Origin: Bacillota bacterium
GTDB lineage: Bacteria; Bacillota_I; Bacilli_A; RFN20; CAG-288
Assembly (NCBI GenBank): GCA_023398335.1
Contig: JAEWSJ010000006.1
Coordinates: 76,710-140,709, forward strand
Length of the DNA stretch: 64,000 nucleotides
Direction: 5' to 3'
Below, one piece after another: positions 45,046 through 54,732 of this stretch. Under the pieces are notes generated by a model. The model had not been told where the DNA came from. It did no database searches and saw nothing but the letters and a program-made list of their open reading frames with translations. Position 1 is the stretch's first letter. Every line of letters starts with the position of its first letter. A program made the position numbers and the translations under genes.

Positions 45046-47940
45046 ATGAATAATTATTTAAAGATTGAGAGCAAATATATTAAAGATATTGACTCGGAAG
45101 TCACAATTTATCGTCATATTAAATCAGGTGCGAGAATATGCACAATGAAAAATACTGATCCAAATAAAGTGTTTGCAATTGCATTTAGAACACCTGCCAA
45201 GGATTCAACTGGTTTAACCCATATTTTAGAACACTCTGTTCTTTGCGGATCAGATAAATATCCGGTGAAGGATCCATTTGTTGAATTACTTAAGGGTTCG
45301 CTAAATACTTTTTTGAACGCATTTACTTATCCTGATAAAACTTGTTATCCAGTAGCTTCATTAAATTTGGCGGATTTTAAGAATTTAATGAGTGTTTATC
45401 TTGATTCGGTTTTTAATCCTAACATTTATAAGCATAAGGAAATATTTTTACAAGAAGGATGGCATTATCAAATAACAGATAAAAATGATCCATTGACGAT
45501 TAATGGTGTTGTTTATAATGAAATGAAAGGATCATTTTCAAGTAAAGATACAATTCTTTTTAATGCTGTTCAAAGCTCATTATTACGAAATACAAGTTAC
45601 AACTTTATCTCTGGTGGTGATCCAAAACATATTCCAGAATTATCTTATGAAGATTTCTTAGATTTTCATAAGAAATACTACAGTCCATCAAATTCTTATA
45701 TTTATGTTTATGGTGACATCGATATGGAAGAAAGACTAGAGTATCTTGACCAAGAATATTTATCTAAGTACGATATTGTTGATTTTGATACCAAGATTAA
45801 GACGCAACGTAGCTTTACTAAAACTGTAGAAGTTACAGAGTATTACCCAATAAGTAATGAAGAAGATGAAGAAGAGAAAGCCACAATAGTTTATTCATAT
45901 TTACTTCCAAAAAATATTGATCGAATTGCACTTGGTATTCTTGATACAGTCATGATTGATTCTCCAGCGTCATTATTTACCAAGAGACTTCTTGAAAGAA
46001 ATTTATGTAAGAGTGTTTCTGGTGGCTTTGAATCTGAGATTAACCAACCATGTTTCTTAATAATTTGTGAAGGAAGCGATGTTTCAAAGAAAGACGAGAT
46101 AAAACGTACCATTGATGAAGTGTTTGAAGAATACATCAATGGAGGTTTAGATCACTCCTACATTGAATCAACAATATGTTTTGAAGAATTTAAGCAAAGA
46201 GAAAAGAATGCTGGATATATTCCAGTTGGGCTTCTTTATATCATGTCCTCATTGTCTTCTTGGTTGTACGATGATTCAAAACCATACGCACATCTTGAAA
46301 ATTTAAAACATTTTAAGAAATTGAAAAAAGTATTAGATACAGATTATTTTGAAAAAGTATTAACGAAATGCTTTGTCGATAATAAATCACGCTCCTTAGT
46401 GTGTCTTGTACCTTCAAAGACTTTAAAAAGCAAGAATGATATAAAACTTAAAAAACAACTTGCGGACTATAAAAAATCCTTGTCTGATAAACAATTAGAT
46501 GAACTAATTGAAATGAATAAGAACTTAGTAAAGTATCAAGAAGCAGAGCCAACTAAAGAAGAAATAGATACCTTACCAAAGCTTACTATTGATGATATCA
46601 AAGAAGGCGAAGATCTTCTCGAATGTAAAAAAGATAAAATTGATGATATTGTAACTTATAAAGCTTTTGATAACTCTAAAGGCATTGGTTATTGTAAATA
46701 CTTTTTTGATGTATCAGATATCGACAAGAAGGATTTACCATATCTTAAAATATTAAGTTCGTTATTATTTGAATTAAGAACTGATAAGAAAGATGAAACC
46801 GAACTTGATAAAGAAGAAAACATCATTTCTGGTGAAATGAAAGCTAAGATAAATAAAAGCTTTAATAACAATATTAAATTATTTTTCGAAGTTGGTTATA
46901 GTGCTTTATATGAAAACATTGGAAAATGTAATAACTTAGTTAAAGAAGTTTTGTTTGAAAGTAAACTTGATAATAATTCTAAAGTTAAAGAAAAGGTTGA
47001 TGAATTATGTATCGCATTTGAAGATAAAATTATATCTCGTGGCGACGTATATGCTTCCTTAAGAGCTTCTTCTTACGTAGATGAAAATTACTATAACAAT
47101 GAATTGATATCTGGAATTTCTTTTCTTGATTTTGTTAAGGATTTGTCTAAGAATTATGCATCAAGAGAGAAAGAATTAATGGCAACACTAAAAAGACTTA
47201 TAGCTACATATTTTGTTTCTTCGCGATTATTTGTAAGTTATGGTGGTGAGAAAAAAGGATATAGAGAATTTGTTTCTAGCGTCAAAGACTTTGTTTCTTG
47301 TCTTCCACAAGGTGAAAAGGTCAAAGTTACTAAATCTTCTTTTGTTCCTAAATTAGTTAATGAAGCAATCGAAACTGAAGGAGACGTTTGTTATGTTGTT
47401 CGCGCGATGAATAATTTAGTGGATAAAATTAATTACAAAGATATAGGGGCATATTCAGTCTTAAATGTCTTAATTGATTTTGATTATTTATGGGCGAACG
47501 TAAGAGTAAAAGGTGGCGCTTATGGTTGTAGTTTAGCTATGACAAAATTTGGTCAAATTAGATTAAGTTCATTTAGAGATCCTAATTTAGCAGCAACTGA
47601 TAAAGTATATATGAACACTCCAAAATTCATATCAAATATTAAATGCAATAAGGAAGAATTATTGAAGTTTAAGATTGGTGCTATATCGAGAATTCAAGGT
47701 CCGTTTAATGCCGTTGGTAGATTATCACAAGCATTGGAATATAAACTTGCAGGTTATACAAATGAGATGATTAAGCAAAATCGAAATGAAATTATTCTAA
47801 CTACCGAACAAGATTTGGTTGATTCGGCTAAGATGATGGAAAAAGCTTTAGAAATATCAAATCTATGCGTTGTTGGCAATTCGAAAATTATTGAAGAGAA
47901 CAAAGACAAATTTGATGTTATTCGTAAATTAGTTAAGTAA
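45046..47940 (+). CDS. M16C metallopeptidase (presequence protease-like)
   Basis: 964 residues in two halves, as in PreP/Cym1-type zinc peptidases that degrade short unfolded peptides in a closed chamber. The inverted zinc motif HILEH (HxxEH) is near residue 59 in THILEHSVLCGSDKYPVKDPF, with LNAFTYPDKTCYPVAS near 95. The distal Glu is likely in YNEMKGSFS near 162. The C-terminal half has the family motif KGGAYG near 823. No signal peptide, so cytoplasmic. RBS GAGAGG. Confidence 0.93.
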   Translation: MNNYLKIESKYIKDIDSEVTIYRHIKSGARICTMKNTDPNKVFAIAFRTPAKDSTGLTHILEHSVLCGSDKYPVKDPFVELLKGSLNTFLNAFTYPDKTCYPVASLNLADFKNLMSVYLDSVFNPNIYKHKEIFLQEGWHYQITDKNDPLTINGVVYNEMKGSFSSKDTILFNAVQSSLLRNTSYNFISGGDPKHIPELSYEDFLDFHKKYYSPSNSYIYVYGDIDMEERLEYLDQEYLSKYDIVDFDTKIKTQRSFTKTVEVTEYYPISNEEDEEEKATIVYSYLLPKNIDRIALGILDTVMIDSPASLFTKRLLERNLCKSVSGGFESEINQPCFLIICEGSDVSKKDEIKRTIDEVFEEYINGGLDHSYIESTICFEEFKQREKNAGYIPVGLLYIMSSLSSWLYDDSKPYAHLENLKHFKKLKKVLDTDYFEKVLTKCFVDNKSRSLVCLVPSKTLKSKNDIKLKKQLADYKKSLSDKQLDELIEMNKNLVKYQEAEPTKEEIDTLPKLTIDDIKEGEDLLECKKDKIDDIVTYKAFDNSKGIGYCKYFFDVSDIDKKDLPYLKILSSLLFELRTDKKDETELDKEENIISGEMKAKINKSFNNNIKLFFEVGYSALYENIGKCNNLVKEVLFESKLDNNSKVKEKVDELCIAFEDKIISRGDVYASLRASSYVDENYYNNELISGISFLDFVKDLSKNYASREKELMATLKRLIATYFVSSRLFVSYGGEKKGYREFVSSVKDFVSCLPQGEKVKVTKSSFVPKLVNEAIETEGDVCYVVRAMNNLVDKINYKDIGAYSVLNVLIDFDYLWANVRVKGGAYGCSLAMTKFGQIRLSSFRDPNLAATDKVYMNTPKFISNIKCNKEELLKFKIGAISRIQGPFNAVGRLSQALEYKLAGYTNEMIKQNRNEIILTTEQDLVDSAKMMEKALEISNLCVVGNSKIIEENKDKFDVIRKLVK

Positions 47941-47942
47941 AC

Positions 47943-47979
47943 AAAAAGCCAGTTCGGAATTGTACAGAGCTGGCTTTTT
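47943..47979. terminator. Bidirectional terminator
   Basis: AAAAAGCCAG pairs with CTGGCTTTTT across a 17-base loop, serving the M16C gene on plus and the phosphofructokinase gene on minus. Confidence 0.9.
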
Positions 47980-47984
47980 AAATC

Positions 47985-49199
47985 TTATTTTATTTTAGAA
48001 AATCTAACAACTCCATTGACAAACTTAGAGTTGTTTTCACCTATAAGCAATGGAGTAATATAGGTTTCAAACTCTTTTGTCATGAAGTTTCCTTCTTTGT
48101 TAATCATGCTGATTGGAACGATTTTTTCAACGTTAGCTACATTTTCTAATTTACAAGTAACGTATTTAATTTTGTATGGAAGAGAAGATACTCTTTCTAT
48201 ACAAACCATCTTTCCACTTTGGCCTTTAAGTGCAAACTCCAAGGCTTTTTCGCCTGTCTTAATTGCTTCTTTAACATCGGTTAAAGAAGACAAATGTGTG
48301 GCTGAACGTTGGAGTAAAGAAGGCTCAATACTTCTGGTGTTATATCCTTTTTCTTGTAATAAATTTGAAAGATATAATCCAACTCCACCCATTTGTGAAT
48401 GTCCAAAAGCATCTTTAGATTTTTGTTCGGAAATAAAGTTTCCATTCTTGTCTTTAATACCTTCTGATACTGCAACTAAGCAGGAATTTTTATTGTTGTA
48501 TATTTTTGTTACATCAGCAATAAATTTATCTAAATCAAATGGTACTTCAGGAAGATAAATTAAATCAGGACCATAGCCATTGATGGAAGCAATATAACTA
48601 GATGCTGTTAACCATCCAGCGTTACGTCCCATAATCTCAACGATATTTATTCGTCCTTTTGGATAACACTTTGAATCATATCCTAATTCCATAATCGAAT
48701 TAATTAAGTATTTTGCAGTTGAGGCGAAGCCAGGAGTATGGTCAGTTAATGGTAAATCATTATCGATAGTTTTTGGAATACCAATAACGCGACAATCGTA
48801 TTTTACTGTTTTTAAATATCGATTTATTTTATCGCAGGTATCCATCGAATCATTTCCACCATTGTAGAAAAAATAACGTATGTTATACTTTTGAAATATT
48901 TTCAAAATAATTTTATAGGCGGTATCGTCTTCTTTGAAGTCTTTTAATTTGTATCTAACAGAGCCGAAGGCAGCACCTGGAGTGTGAGGAAGAAGCTCGA
49001 TATCCTCTTTATTTTGCGTATCAATGTCGTAAAGGTTATCTTCTAAGATACCTTTAATTCCATTTTTTGCAGCGTAGATTTTACCGATTACATCACGGTG
49101 CTTATTCGCACATTTAATTACTCCATAGGCAGAAGAATTGATTACTGGAGATGGTCCTCCAGATTGTCCGTAAAGAACGTTTCCTTTTAATACCGACAT
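47985..49199 (-). CDS. pfp: 6-phosphofructokinase, PPi-dependent type
   Basis: 404 residues. LYGQSGGPSPVINSS is the N-terminal phosphate loop, YNGGNDSMDT corresponds to GGDDS and GIPKTIDNDLPLTDHTPG carries the Lys that in PPi enzymes replaces the Gly of ATP-PFK (PGTIDND). MGRNAGWLT follows. It phosphorylates fructose-6-phosphate reversibly using pyrophosphate, saving ATP in glycolysis; PPi is produced by GlgC among others. The call on PPi versus ATP rests on those residues. First gene of a leftward group read toward the terminator at 47.9 kb. Confidence 0.88.
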   Translation of the reverse strand: MSVLKGNVLYGQSGGPSPVINSSAYGVIKCANKHRDVIGKIYAAKNGIKGILEDNLYDIDTQNKEDIELLPHTPGAAFGSVRYKLKDFKEDDTAYKIILKIFQKYNIRYFFYNGGNDSMDTCDKINRYLKTVKYDCRVIGIPKTIDNDLPLTDHTPGFASTAKYLINSIMELGYDSKCYPKGRINIVEIMGRNAGWLTASSYIASINGYGPDLIYLPEVPFDLDKFIADVTKIYNNKNSCLVAVSEGIKDKNGNFISEQKSKDAFGHSQMGGVGLYLSNLLQEKGYNTRSIEPSLLQRSATHLSSLTDVKEAIKTGEKALEFALKGQSGKMVCIERVSSLPYKIKYVTCKLENVANVEKIVPISMINKEGNFMTKEFETYITPLLIGENNSKFVNGVVRFSKIK

Positions 49200-49215
49200 A
49201 AAGATTTCCTTTCTT

Positions 49216-50349
49216 TTATAAGTCGACTAAGCAATCATCAAAAGCTTTTTTAATCTTATCTACGTTAATATCTTGTCCTATAATAACGATTTCTTGTTCT
49301 CTGTCTCCATAACGTAAATCCCAGTTGTCTTTAATTTTTTTATTTTGTTTCAAAATTGATTTAATATCTTTGGCATTAGTTGAAGCGACCCATTTACCAA
49401 ATGGTTCGATAGTTCTTTGCTTGCCTGCCGATTCAAAGACATAGGCATGTTCGGCATCAATGCTGAACCAACATAAACCTTTAGCTCTTATAACCTTAGA
49501 TAAGCACTCATCTTTATAGACCATAGACTTAAACTTTTCTAAATCAAAAGGCTTTCTAGCACGATAGATGAAGGTTTCAATATTATACTCATATTTCTCG
49601 CCTTCTTCATGTTCTTCTTCATGTTCAAGTCCTTCTTTCCATTCTTCAGTTTGACTTTCCTTTTCAAACACAAAAGAACTAAGGTCAAGAATTTCTTCGA
49701 CATTAACTTTTGAATGAGAACAAGGAATGATTTTTGCTCCTGGTTGAATCGCTTGAATAGCGGTAAAGACTTTAATTCTATCGTCAACTTCTAGTTCATC
49801 CATTTTATTAATGATGATTGTTTGACATAAATCGAGTTGTTCTTTCATCAATTTTCCTAAATCATCATCCTCGTATTCTTTGTCGATTAAATCTTGTCCA
49901 AAGTTATACGAGTCTTTAAGTGATATTGCATCAACAACACAGATAACTGAATCAAGTTCCCATAGTTTTTGATTGTTTTGATCGATGAATTGATCTTCGG
50001 ATAAACAGATATTTTGAACTATTGGTAATGGTTCACAAATACCGCTAGCTTCTATTAAAATATGATCGAATTTTTGAGTTTTGACAATTTCAAATATTTG
50101 ATCGATGAGTTCGCTTTTTAAAGTGCAGCAAATGCAGCCGTTAGTTAACGATATTAAATCGTTGTTTTTTACTGTGGCATAACCGCCTTTATCAATTAAT
50201 TTCTCATCGACATTGATTTCACCAATATCATTTACTAATACTGCAAACTTGAAATTTGAGTTATTGGCTAAAATATGATTGACCAACGTGGTTTTACCAG
50301 CGCCAAGAAATCCGGTAATCAAAGTAATTTTACATGGCTTTATATACAT
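49216..50349 (-). CDS. COG0523 (CobW/P47K) metal-chaperone GTPase
   Basis: 377 residues: Walker A GFLGAGKTTLVNHIL at about 13-27, the metal motif GCICCTL (CxCC) near 72, Walker B ILIEASGICEP, NKMDE for guanine, and the CobW C-terminal domain from about 255. A Glu/His-rich stretch EHEEEHEEGE at about 244 may bind metal. Members insert or traffic zinc or other metals. Which metal is not shown: no Zur box is visible upstream. It precedes pfp by 16 bases. Confidence 0.9.
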   Translation of the reverse strand: MYIKPCKITLITGFLGAGKTTLVNHILANNSNFKFAVLVNDIGEINVDEKLIDKGGYATVKNNDLISLTNGCICCTLKSELIDQIFEIVKTQKFDHILIEASGICEPLPIVQNICLSEDQFIDQNNQKLWELDSVICVVDAISLKDSYNFGQDLIDKEYEDDDLGKLMKEQLDLCQTIIINKMDELEVDDRIKVFTAIQAIQPGAKIIPCSHSKVNVEEILDLSSFVFEKESQTEEWKEGLEHEEEHEEGEKYEYNIETFIYRARKPFDLEKFKSMVYKDECLSKVIRAKGLCWFSIDAEHAYVFESAGKQRTIEPFGKWVASTNAKDIKSILKQNKKIKDNWDLRYGDREQEIVIIGQDINVDKIKKAFDDCLVDL

Positions 50350-50368
50350 TTTATTTTTCCTCTTTTCC

Positions 50369-50908
50369 TTAGTAATTTATTTTACTTGTAATATTATCTG
50401 TAACTAAATCGTGAACTTCTATCGAGTTTTCATCAACGATGAAGAAGTTACGGGAAGAAGAATTACGTGGAAGAGAAATACTTCCAGGATTTGCGAGAAG
50501 TAGTCCATCTTCATTTTTTATATCAAAGATGTGTGAATGACCGTAGAATAATACTTTTCCGGAATTCTTTTTCATCTCACTATCAATATGGTGACCATGG
50601 GTGAAACTAAGCTTATCACCTTTGCTATTCAAGGTGTAGTAATAAAGATTAAAGGGGAAAGATGATATCATTTCATCTACTTCTGCGTCACAATTACCTT
50701 TAAGAACAATTATTCGATCTTTAATACTATTTAATACTTCGCATACTTTCATTGGGGCATATCCTTCGGGTAAAGAATTACGCGGACCATGATAGTATAA
50801 ATCTCCGAGTAAAACTATTTTATCAACGGCATATTTTTTCTCTTGTTCTAATAAGATATTCAAGTACTTTAATGATCCGTGAATATCAGATGAAACTAAT
50901 AATTTCAT
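50369..50908 (-). CDS. yfcE: YfcE/MJ0936 family metallophosphodiesterase
   Basis: 179 residues with the calcineurin-like motifs SSDIHGS, LLGDLYYHGPRN, LKGNCDAEVD, FTHGHH and YGHSH. Family members hydrolyse phosphodiesters such as bis-pNPP in vitro; the natural substrate is not known. Located three bases after the MscS gene and before the COG0523 gene in the same direction. Confidence 0.9.
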   Translation of the reverse strand: MKLLVSSDIHGSLKYLNILLEQEKKYAVDKIVLLGDLYYHGPRNSLPEGYAPMKVCEVLNSIKDRIIVLKGNCDAEVDEMISSFPFNLYYYTLNSKGDKLSFTHGHHIDSEMKKNSGKVLFYGHSHIFDIKNEDGLLLANPGSISLPRNSSSRNFFIVDENSIEVHDLVTDNITSKINY

Positions 50909-50910
50909 AA

Positions 50911-51960
50911 TTATTTAATATCTTTCTTTGGATTTGAAGGAGCTTTCTTTTTGGTTATTCTATTAATTTTTTTCTTGGCGGAAATAATTATTTCATCGAG
51001 TTCGTCTTCTTCTTTTTTAGGAACTACGGTTTTAGGAATAAGATTCTCCGCCTTTATTCCAGAAAGATTGATTTTCTTTTGTGGAATGATTTTTTGATTA
51101 TATAAATTAACATCAAGTTGATTAAATGGAATGTTGACGTTTCTATTTGTGAACTCAGTTAATATTTTTTCGTTTAAACTGAATAAGGTATCCCAATAAC
51201 ATGAAGTAGAGCAATAACCACGAACTGCGAAATCAATCGAAGAAGAATTCATGGTTTTAACTGCGATAGTAATTGGCATATCTTGTCTAATTCTTTCATC
51301 GCTTAGAACGATGTATTTTAATATTTTCTTAGCCGCGTCTATATCTGTTCCATATGCCACGGAAGCGACTAGATCAAGACGACGGGTTTCGAGTCCATTG
51401 TAATTAGTAACTTTTCCTTTTGTAGCGGTTGAGTTTGGTATTGTGATAAGAATATTATTTGGAGCAACTAGTATTGTAGCCATCATTCTTATTTCTTTAA
51501 CTGTTCCAGCAATGGTATCATTGATTTCTACGTAATCTCCTTCAACATATAGTTTTGTTGAAAGAATAACAATTCCAGCCGCAAAATTTGCTATGACATC
51601 TTGTAAAGAAACACCAATAGCGAGGATAGCAGAGGAGAGAACTGTTGTAATACCTGACAAATTAATTCCTAGTATTGATAAGACTGAAACAAATAAGACA
51701 AAGTACAAAAATGTTTTTATACAGGATAAGATGAATCTAAAAGCTGTTTTTGAAGTACTTCTTTTCTTTTTGCTGCTTTTTAGCGATCTTTTTAGTAAAG
51801 CAAATACTAATTTAATAAGGAAATAACCAATAATTAATACGATAACTGCTAAGATAATCCTATTGTACATTGGCATTGCTTTGCCATCTGTTCCTTTATC
51901 AGTAAAAAATGTACTGATATTATTCCATAAATCATTCCAAAAATTAATAAAATCTTCCAT
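50911..51960 (-). CDS. MscS family mechanosensitive channel
   Basis: 349 residues with three membrane helices (about 27-50, 75-98, 108-130), the last being the pore helix with SSAILAIGVSLQDVIANFAAG. A beta domain (YVEGDYVEINDTIAGTVKEI) and alpha-beta C-terminal domain follow, then a basic, Lys-rich tail with KKKEDELDEI. It releases solutes on hypo-osmotic shock. Short-form MscS architecture. Confidence 0.92.
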   Translation of the reverse strand: MEDFINFWNDLWNNISTFFTDKGTDGKAMPMYNRIILAVIVLIIGYFLIKLVFALLKRSLKSSKKKRSTSKTAFRFILSCIKTFLYFVLFVSVLSILGINLSGITTVLSSAILAIGVSLQDVIANFAAGIVILSTKLYVEGDYVEINDTIAGTVKEIRMMATILVAPNNILITIPNSTATKGKVTNYNGLETRRLDLVASVAYGTDIDAAKKILKYIVLSDERIRQDMPITIAVKTMNSSSIDFAVRGYCSTSCYWDTLFSLNEKILTEFTNRNVNIPFNQLDVNLYNQKIIPQKKINLSGIKAENLIPKTVVPKKEEDELDEIIISAKKKINRITKKKAPSNPKKDIK

Positions 51961-52032
51961 AAAGCAAACTCCTATCTAACAAAAAAAGTATAACATATAT
52001 TTCAATAAACATAGCTGTTATACTTCATATAT

Positions 52033-52668
52033 TTAATCGATGAAATTAGAAATTTCGCTTAGAGAGTCAACTACAGTAGTATTGGCCTTTAATAAGCGTG
52101 CTTTTGATTGGTGACCCGAAGCAACAAGAATGCATTTGCACTTTAAGACATCAGCTACTTCTTTATCGTGGAGTGAATCACCAATCATCAATGTGTGCTC
52201 ACTATCTAAATTGTGCTTATCTAAAAATTCTTGAGCGATAATTGTTTTACCATGGGCTTTAATGCTTGTCGTACCAAGAACATATGCAAAGTATTTATCA
52301 AGTCCTAAGAGTTTTACCTGATTGTTCAAATTGTTTTGTTCTGAGGCTGAGAGAATAATTATATTTTTATTATTTTTATATTTTTCCAAAACTGGAATTA
52401 CATCATCAAATAATTTAACCTGAGGGAATAATTCGAGATAACGGCGATTGAAAAACTCTGCTAATTCTTTAAAATCTAATTTATCAAGATCAATTCCAGC
52501 TTTGATATAGTAATCTTTTACAGGAAAGGTAAATATTTTTAAATATTTATCCTTGCTTACTTTAGGGATGTTGTGGTTTTCAAGCATTTCATTAAGTATT
52601 TGCAAACAAACATCAACATCATCAATTAAAGTTCCGTTGAAATCAAATATTAAATTATTTATTTCCAT
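52033..52668 (-). CDS. HAD-superfamily hydrolase with DFNGTL motif
   Basis: 211 residues. Motif I reads FDFNGTLIDD: the nucleophile Asp is kept but the usual second Asp is Asn. Motif II is ILSAS, and motif IV is MIGDSLHDKEVA. The cap region has FTFPVKDYYIKAGIDL. A DFNGTL variant is common to a subgroup of gut Firmicutes HADs, so it is probably active on a small phosphate ester, but the substrate is unknown. Single gene read leftward with its own leader. Confidence 0.85.
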   Translation of the reverse strand: MEINNLIFDFNGTLIDDVDVCLQILNEMLENHNIPKVSKDKYLKIFTFPVKDYYIKAGIDLDKLDFKELAEFFNRRYLELFPQVKLFDDVIPVLEKYKNNKNIIILSASEQNNLNNQVKLLGLDKYFAYVLGTTSIKAHGKTIIAQEFLDKHNLDSEHTLMIGDSLHDKEVADVLKCKCILVASGHQSKARLLKANTTVVDSLSEISNFID

Positions 52669-52781
52669 TTTATCTACCTCATACTGAAAATATTAACATA
52701 TATCTATGGCTAGTAAAATGATTATTGTTAAAAAAAATGATTATTTTGTAATATAAATTTACATTTTTGACATAATGTAAA

Positions 52782-52813
52782 TCTATGAAACCATTTTCAT
52801 TATCTATGAAACT
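52782..52813. repeat. Direct repeat ATCTATGAAAC upstream of a small gene
   Basis: ATCTATGAAAC occurs at 52782-52792 and 52803-52813, offset by 21 bases (two helical turns). TTGACA lies at 52768 and an inverted TTTACATT/AATGTAAA at 52760-52783. This resembles a tandem-site operator, but the promoter is not clear. Confidence 0.35.
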
Positions 52814-52876
52814 ACTTACATTTACCATTTATTTTTTTATGAGTAATAATGTAGTTGTTCAAAGGAGGAACACAAT

Positions 52877-53092
52877 ATGGAACAAAGAGAATTATTACAA
52901 GAAGAGCTAAGTTCAATCGATATTCAGATCGATGACATCGTAGTTCAAATGATGGAAAAGTACGGTACATTCTTATCATATAAAGACGCCAAAGATAAAA
53001 ATGATTCCTACAAAGAAGTCTTAGTAAGAAATTATAACTACTTAATGAATCGTAAAGATAACATTATTAGACAAATCAATAGTAATTATTAA
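52877..53092 (+). CDS. Small conserved-looking helical protein (71 aa)
   Basis: 71 residues with a perfect AAAGGAGG 7-8 bases before ATG and a strong two-part terminator after it, so it is a real gene despite its size. The product is acidic at the start and basic at the end, and probably two helices (LLQEELSSIDIQIDDIVVQMMEKYG and ...NYNYLMNRKDNIIRQI). It is not recognised. It lies alone between leftward genes and is likely cytoplasmic. Confidence 0.75.
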   Translation: MEQRELLQEELSSIDIQIDDIVVQMMEKYGTFLSYKDAKDKNDSYKEVLVRNYNYLMNRKDNIIRQINSNY

Positions 53093-53114
53093 TAGTTATG
53101 ATTGAAACAAACAA

Positions 53115-53169
53115 AAAACTGCGGACAAAGTAATAAGTAAATAAAAACAGTTATTACTCCCGCAGTTTT
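53115..53169. terminator. Bidirectional two-part terminator
   Basis: AAAACTGCGG/CCGCAGTTTT encloses AGTAATAA/TTATTACT, with A and T runs on the two sides. It ends the small gene on plus and the PHP phosphatase operon on minus. Confidence 0.9.
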
Positions 53170-53182
53170 ATTTTGCAATAAA

Positions 53183-53986
53183 TTAGATTTTCTTAAATTC
53201 TAGTTTGTCGATTAAATTTAGATTATGCTTACGAGCAAAGAGAATTGCTTTGATATTAGCTTCTTCGTTTGATATCTGTGAAGGGGAGTGAGCATCAAGT
53301 CCAATAATACATTTAGCACCCATTTTTCCTGCAATTTCAAAGAAGGTATCAGTTGGATAAATATATCTTGTGGTATTTCCTACTTTTCTGAAACCATTTC
53401 TAATACCTGCAACATTGACTTCTAGAGGTATATCTAGTTCCATACAAACTTCAATCAGTTGCTTACAAACGGTTTTAACTTCTTTATCAACCACTTCAAT
53501 TGATGACATAAAGTAATCTGGGTGAGCAAAGCAAGAAAATAAACCTGTTCGTAAGGCAGCTATAGCTAAATCACGATATTTATACATAGATTCTTTGTCG
53601 CTAGTCTTGCCGAAATACTCGGATATTTCTTTAGATTCATTCATGCTGCTATGGTTACCTAATATTAAGTAGTCAATAGTTTTTGTTTCGAGTAATTCAC
53701 GGTAATAAGGAAAATACAATTGAAAGGATTCCGCTTCAAATCCTAAATGAATATTGATGCGATTCTTATATTTTTCTTTGAGTTTATTAATGCTGACAAA
53801 ATAGTCTTGACAATATAAATTATAGTCTCCACGTATATTAGGTTGAGAGAATCCCGGTAACATTATGTGGTCAGAAAAGCCTAACTCAGTCATTCCTTGA
53901 CCAAGCGCTTCTAAGACATATTCTTCATCTTCTCCAAAAGCATGTCCACATCTTTTGGTATGAGTATGGTAATTAGCTTTTAACAT
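53183..53986 (-). CDS. PHP-domain histidinol-phosphatase family protein
   Basis: 267 residues with PHP metal motifs NYHTHTKRCGH, GFSDHI, GFEAE and GLDAHS, as in HisK/HisJ histidinol-phosphatases. Without other his genes in the window the actual substrate may differ. The start ATG overlaps the end of truA by 14 bases, so it is translated with the ECF-truA operon. Confidence 0.85.
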   Translation of the reverse strand: MLKANYHTHTKRCGHAFGEDEEYVLEALGQGMTELGFSDHIMLPGFSQPNIRGDYNLYCQDYFVSINKLKEKYKNRINIHLGFEAESFQLYFPYYRELLETKTIDYLILGNHSSMNESKEISEYFGKTSDKESMYKYRDLAIAALRTGLFSCFAHPDYFMSSIEVVDKEVKTVCKQLIEVCMELDIPLEVNVAGIRNGFRKVGNTTRYIYPTDTFFEIAGKMGAKCIIGLDAHSPSQISNEEANIKAILFARKHNLNLIDKLEFKKI

Positions 53987-54731
53987 TTTTACTTCTTTCT
54001 AAATCGTATTTAATGTTCTCTAAATACAATCCTTCACCTGGAGCTTTATATTTTAAGACACTAAATTTTGTTGAATTTAATCGTTCTTTAATTTCATTGA
54101 TATCAAGACGTGATGCGCTGACTTCGTAGGCCGCACCGACCATAAAACGAACTTGATATTTTAAGAATGAATGTCCAGTAATTCTAATCGATATTATATC
54201 ATCTTTTTGCGAAAGAGATATAGCGGAGATTGTTTTATGAGGATTATCATCTTTTTCCGATGTGAAAGAAGAGAAATCGTGAGTTCCTAAGTAGAGATTA
54301 AGTGCCTCTTGTAATTTGTTAATGTCAGGTTTAAAAATTGGAGTCCATTCTAAAAATGAAGTGATAGGATTCTTTTCACCGTTGTTAATGCGATATAGAT
54401 AAGTTTTTTCATAAACATCGTAGCGTGAATCGAAATCTTCCGGTACTAACATCGCGTCTTTTACATACATGGTATTATCTAATAATCTATTTAATGAATA
54501 ACGAAGATGATCAGGTTCTAATTTTTGCTCTTCATCTTTAAAATTAACCGCCCACATTAATGCATGAACGGAGGCGTCAAGACGGGAACATGGTCTGACT
54601 TTAATTGGCTTTCCATAGATTATTGATAATTTATTTTGTATAAGTTTTTGAGCGGTTGGTAAATCCTTTTGAATTTGAGAGCCCTTAAATGCAGTACCAA
54701 GATAAGAAATAATTAGGAGAGTATTATACAT
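53973..54731 (-). CDS. truA: tRNA pseudouridine synthase A
   Basis: It makes pseudouridine at tRNA positions 38-40. The chosen ATG (MYNTLLIISYLGTAFKGSQ) follows the ecfT stop by one base with AGGGGC upstream; a longer frame from 54758 overlaps ecfT. The catalytic region reads CSRLDASVHALMW: the Asp is in place but the usual GRTDAGVHA is altered at T and G. ITGHSFLKYQVRFMVG is the C-terminal family motif. About 252 residues, a normal length. The order ecfA1-ecfA2-ecfT-truA is conserved in Bacilli. Confidence 0.93.
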   Translation of the reverse strand: MYNTLLIISYLGTAFKGSQIQKDLPTAQKLIQNKLSIIYGKPIKVRPCSRLDASVHALMWAVNFKDEEQKLEPDHLRYSLNRLLDNTMYVKDAMLVPEDFDSRYDVYEKTYLYRINNGEKNPITSFLEWTPIFKPDINKLQEALNLYLGTHDFSSFTSEKDDNPHKTISAISLSQKDDIISIRITGHSFLKYQVRFMVGAAYEVSASRLDINEIKERLNSTKFSVLKYKAPGEGLYLENIKYDLERSKNVKS

Positions 54732-54732
54732 A

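Noticed and set aside
52756..52771. 15-base match AAATTTACATTTTTG shared with 27269-27283
   Set aside because: Expected by chance in DNA this rich in A and T; no common function of the flanking genes.
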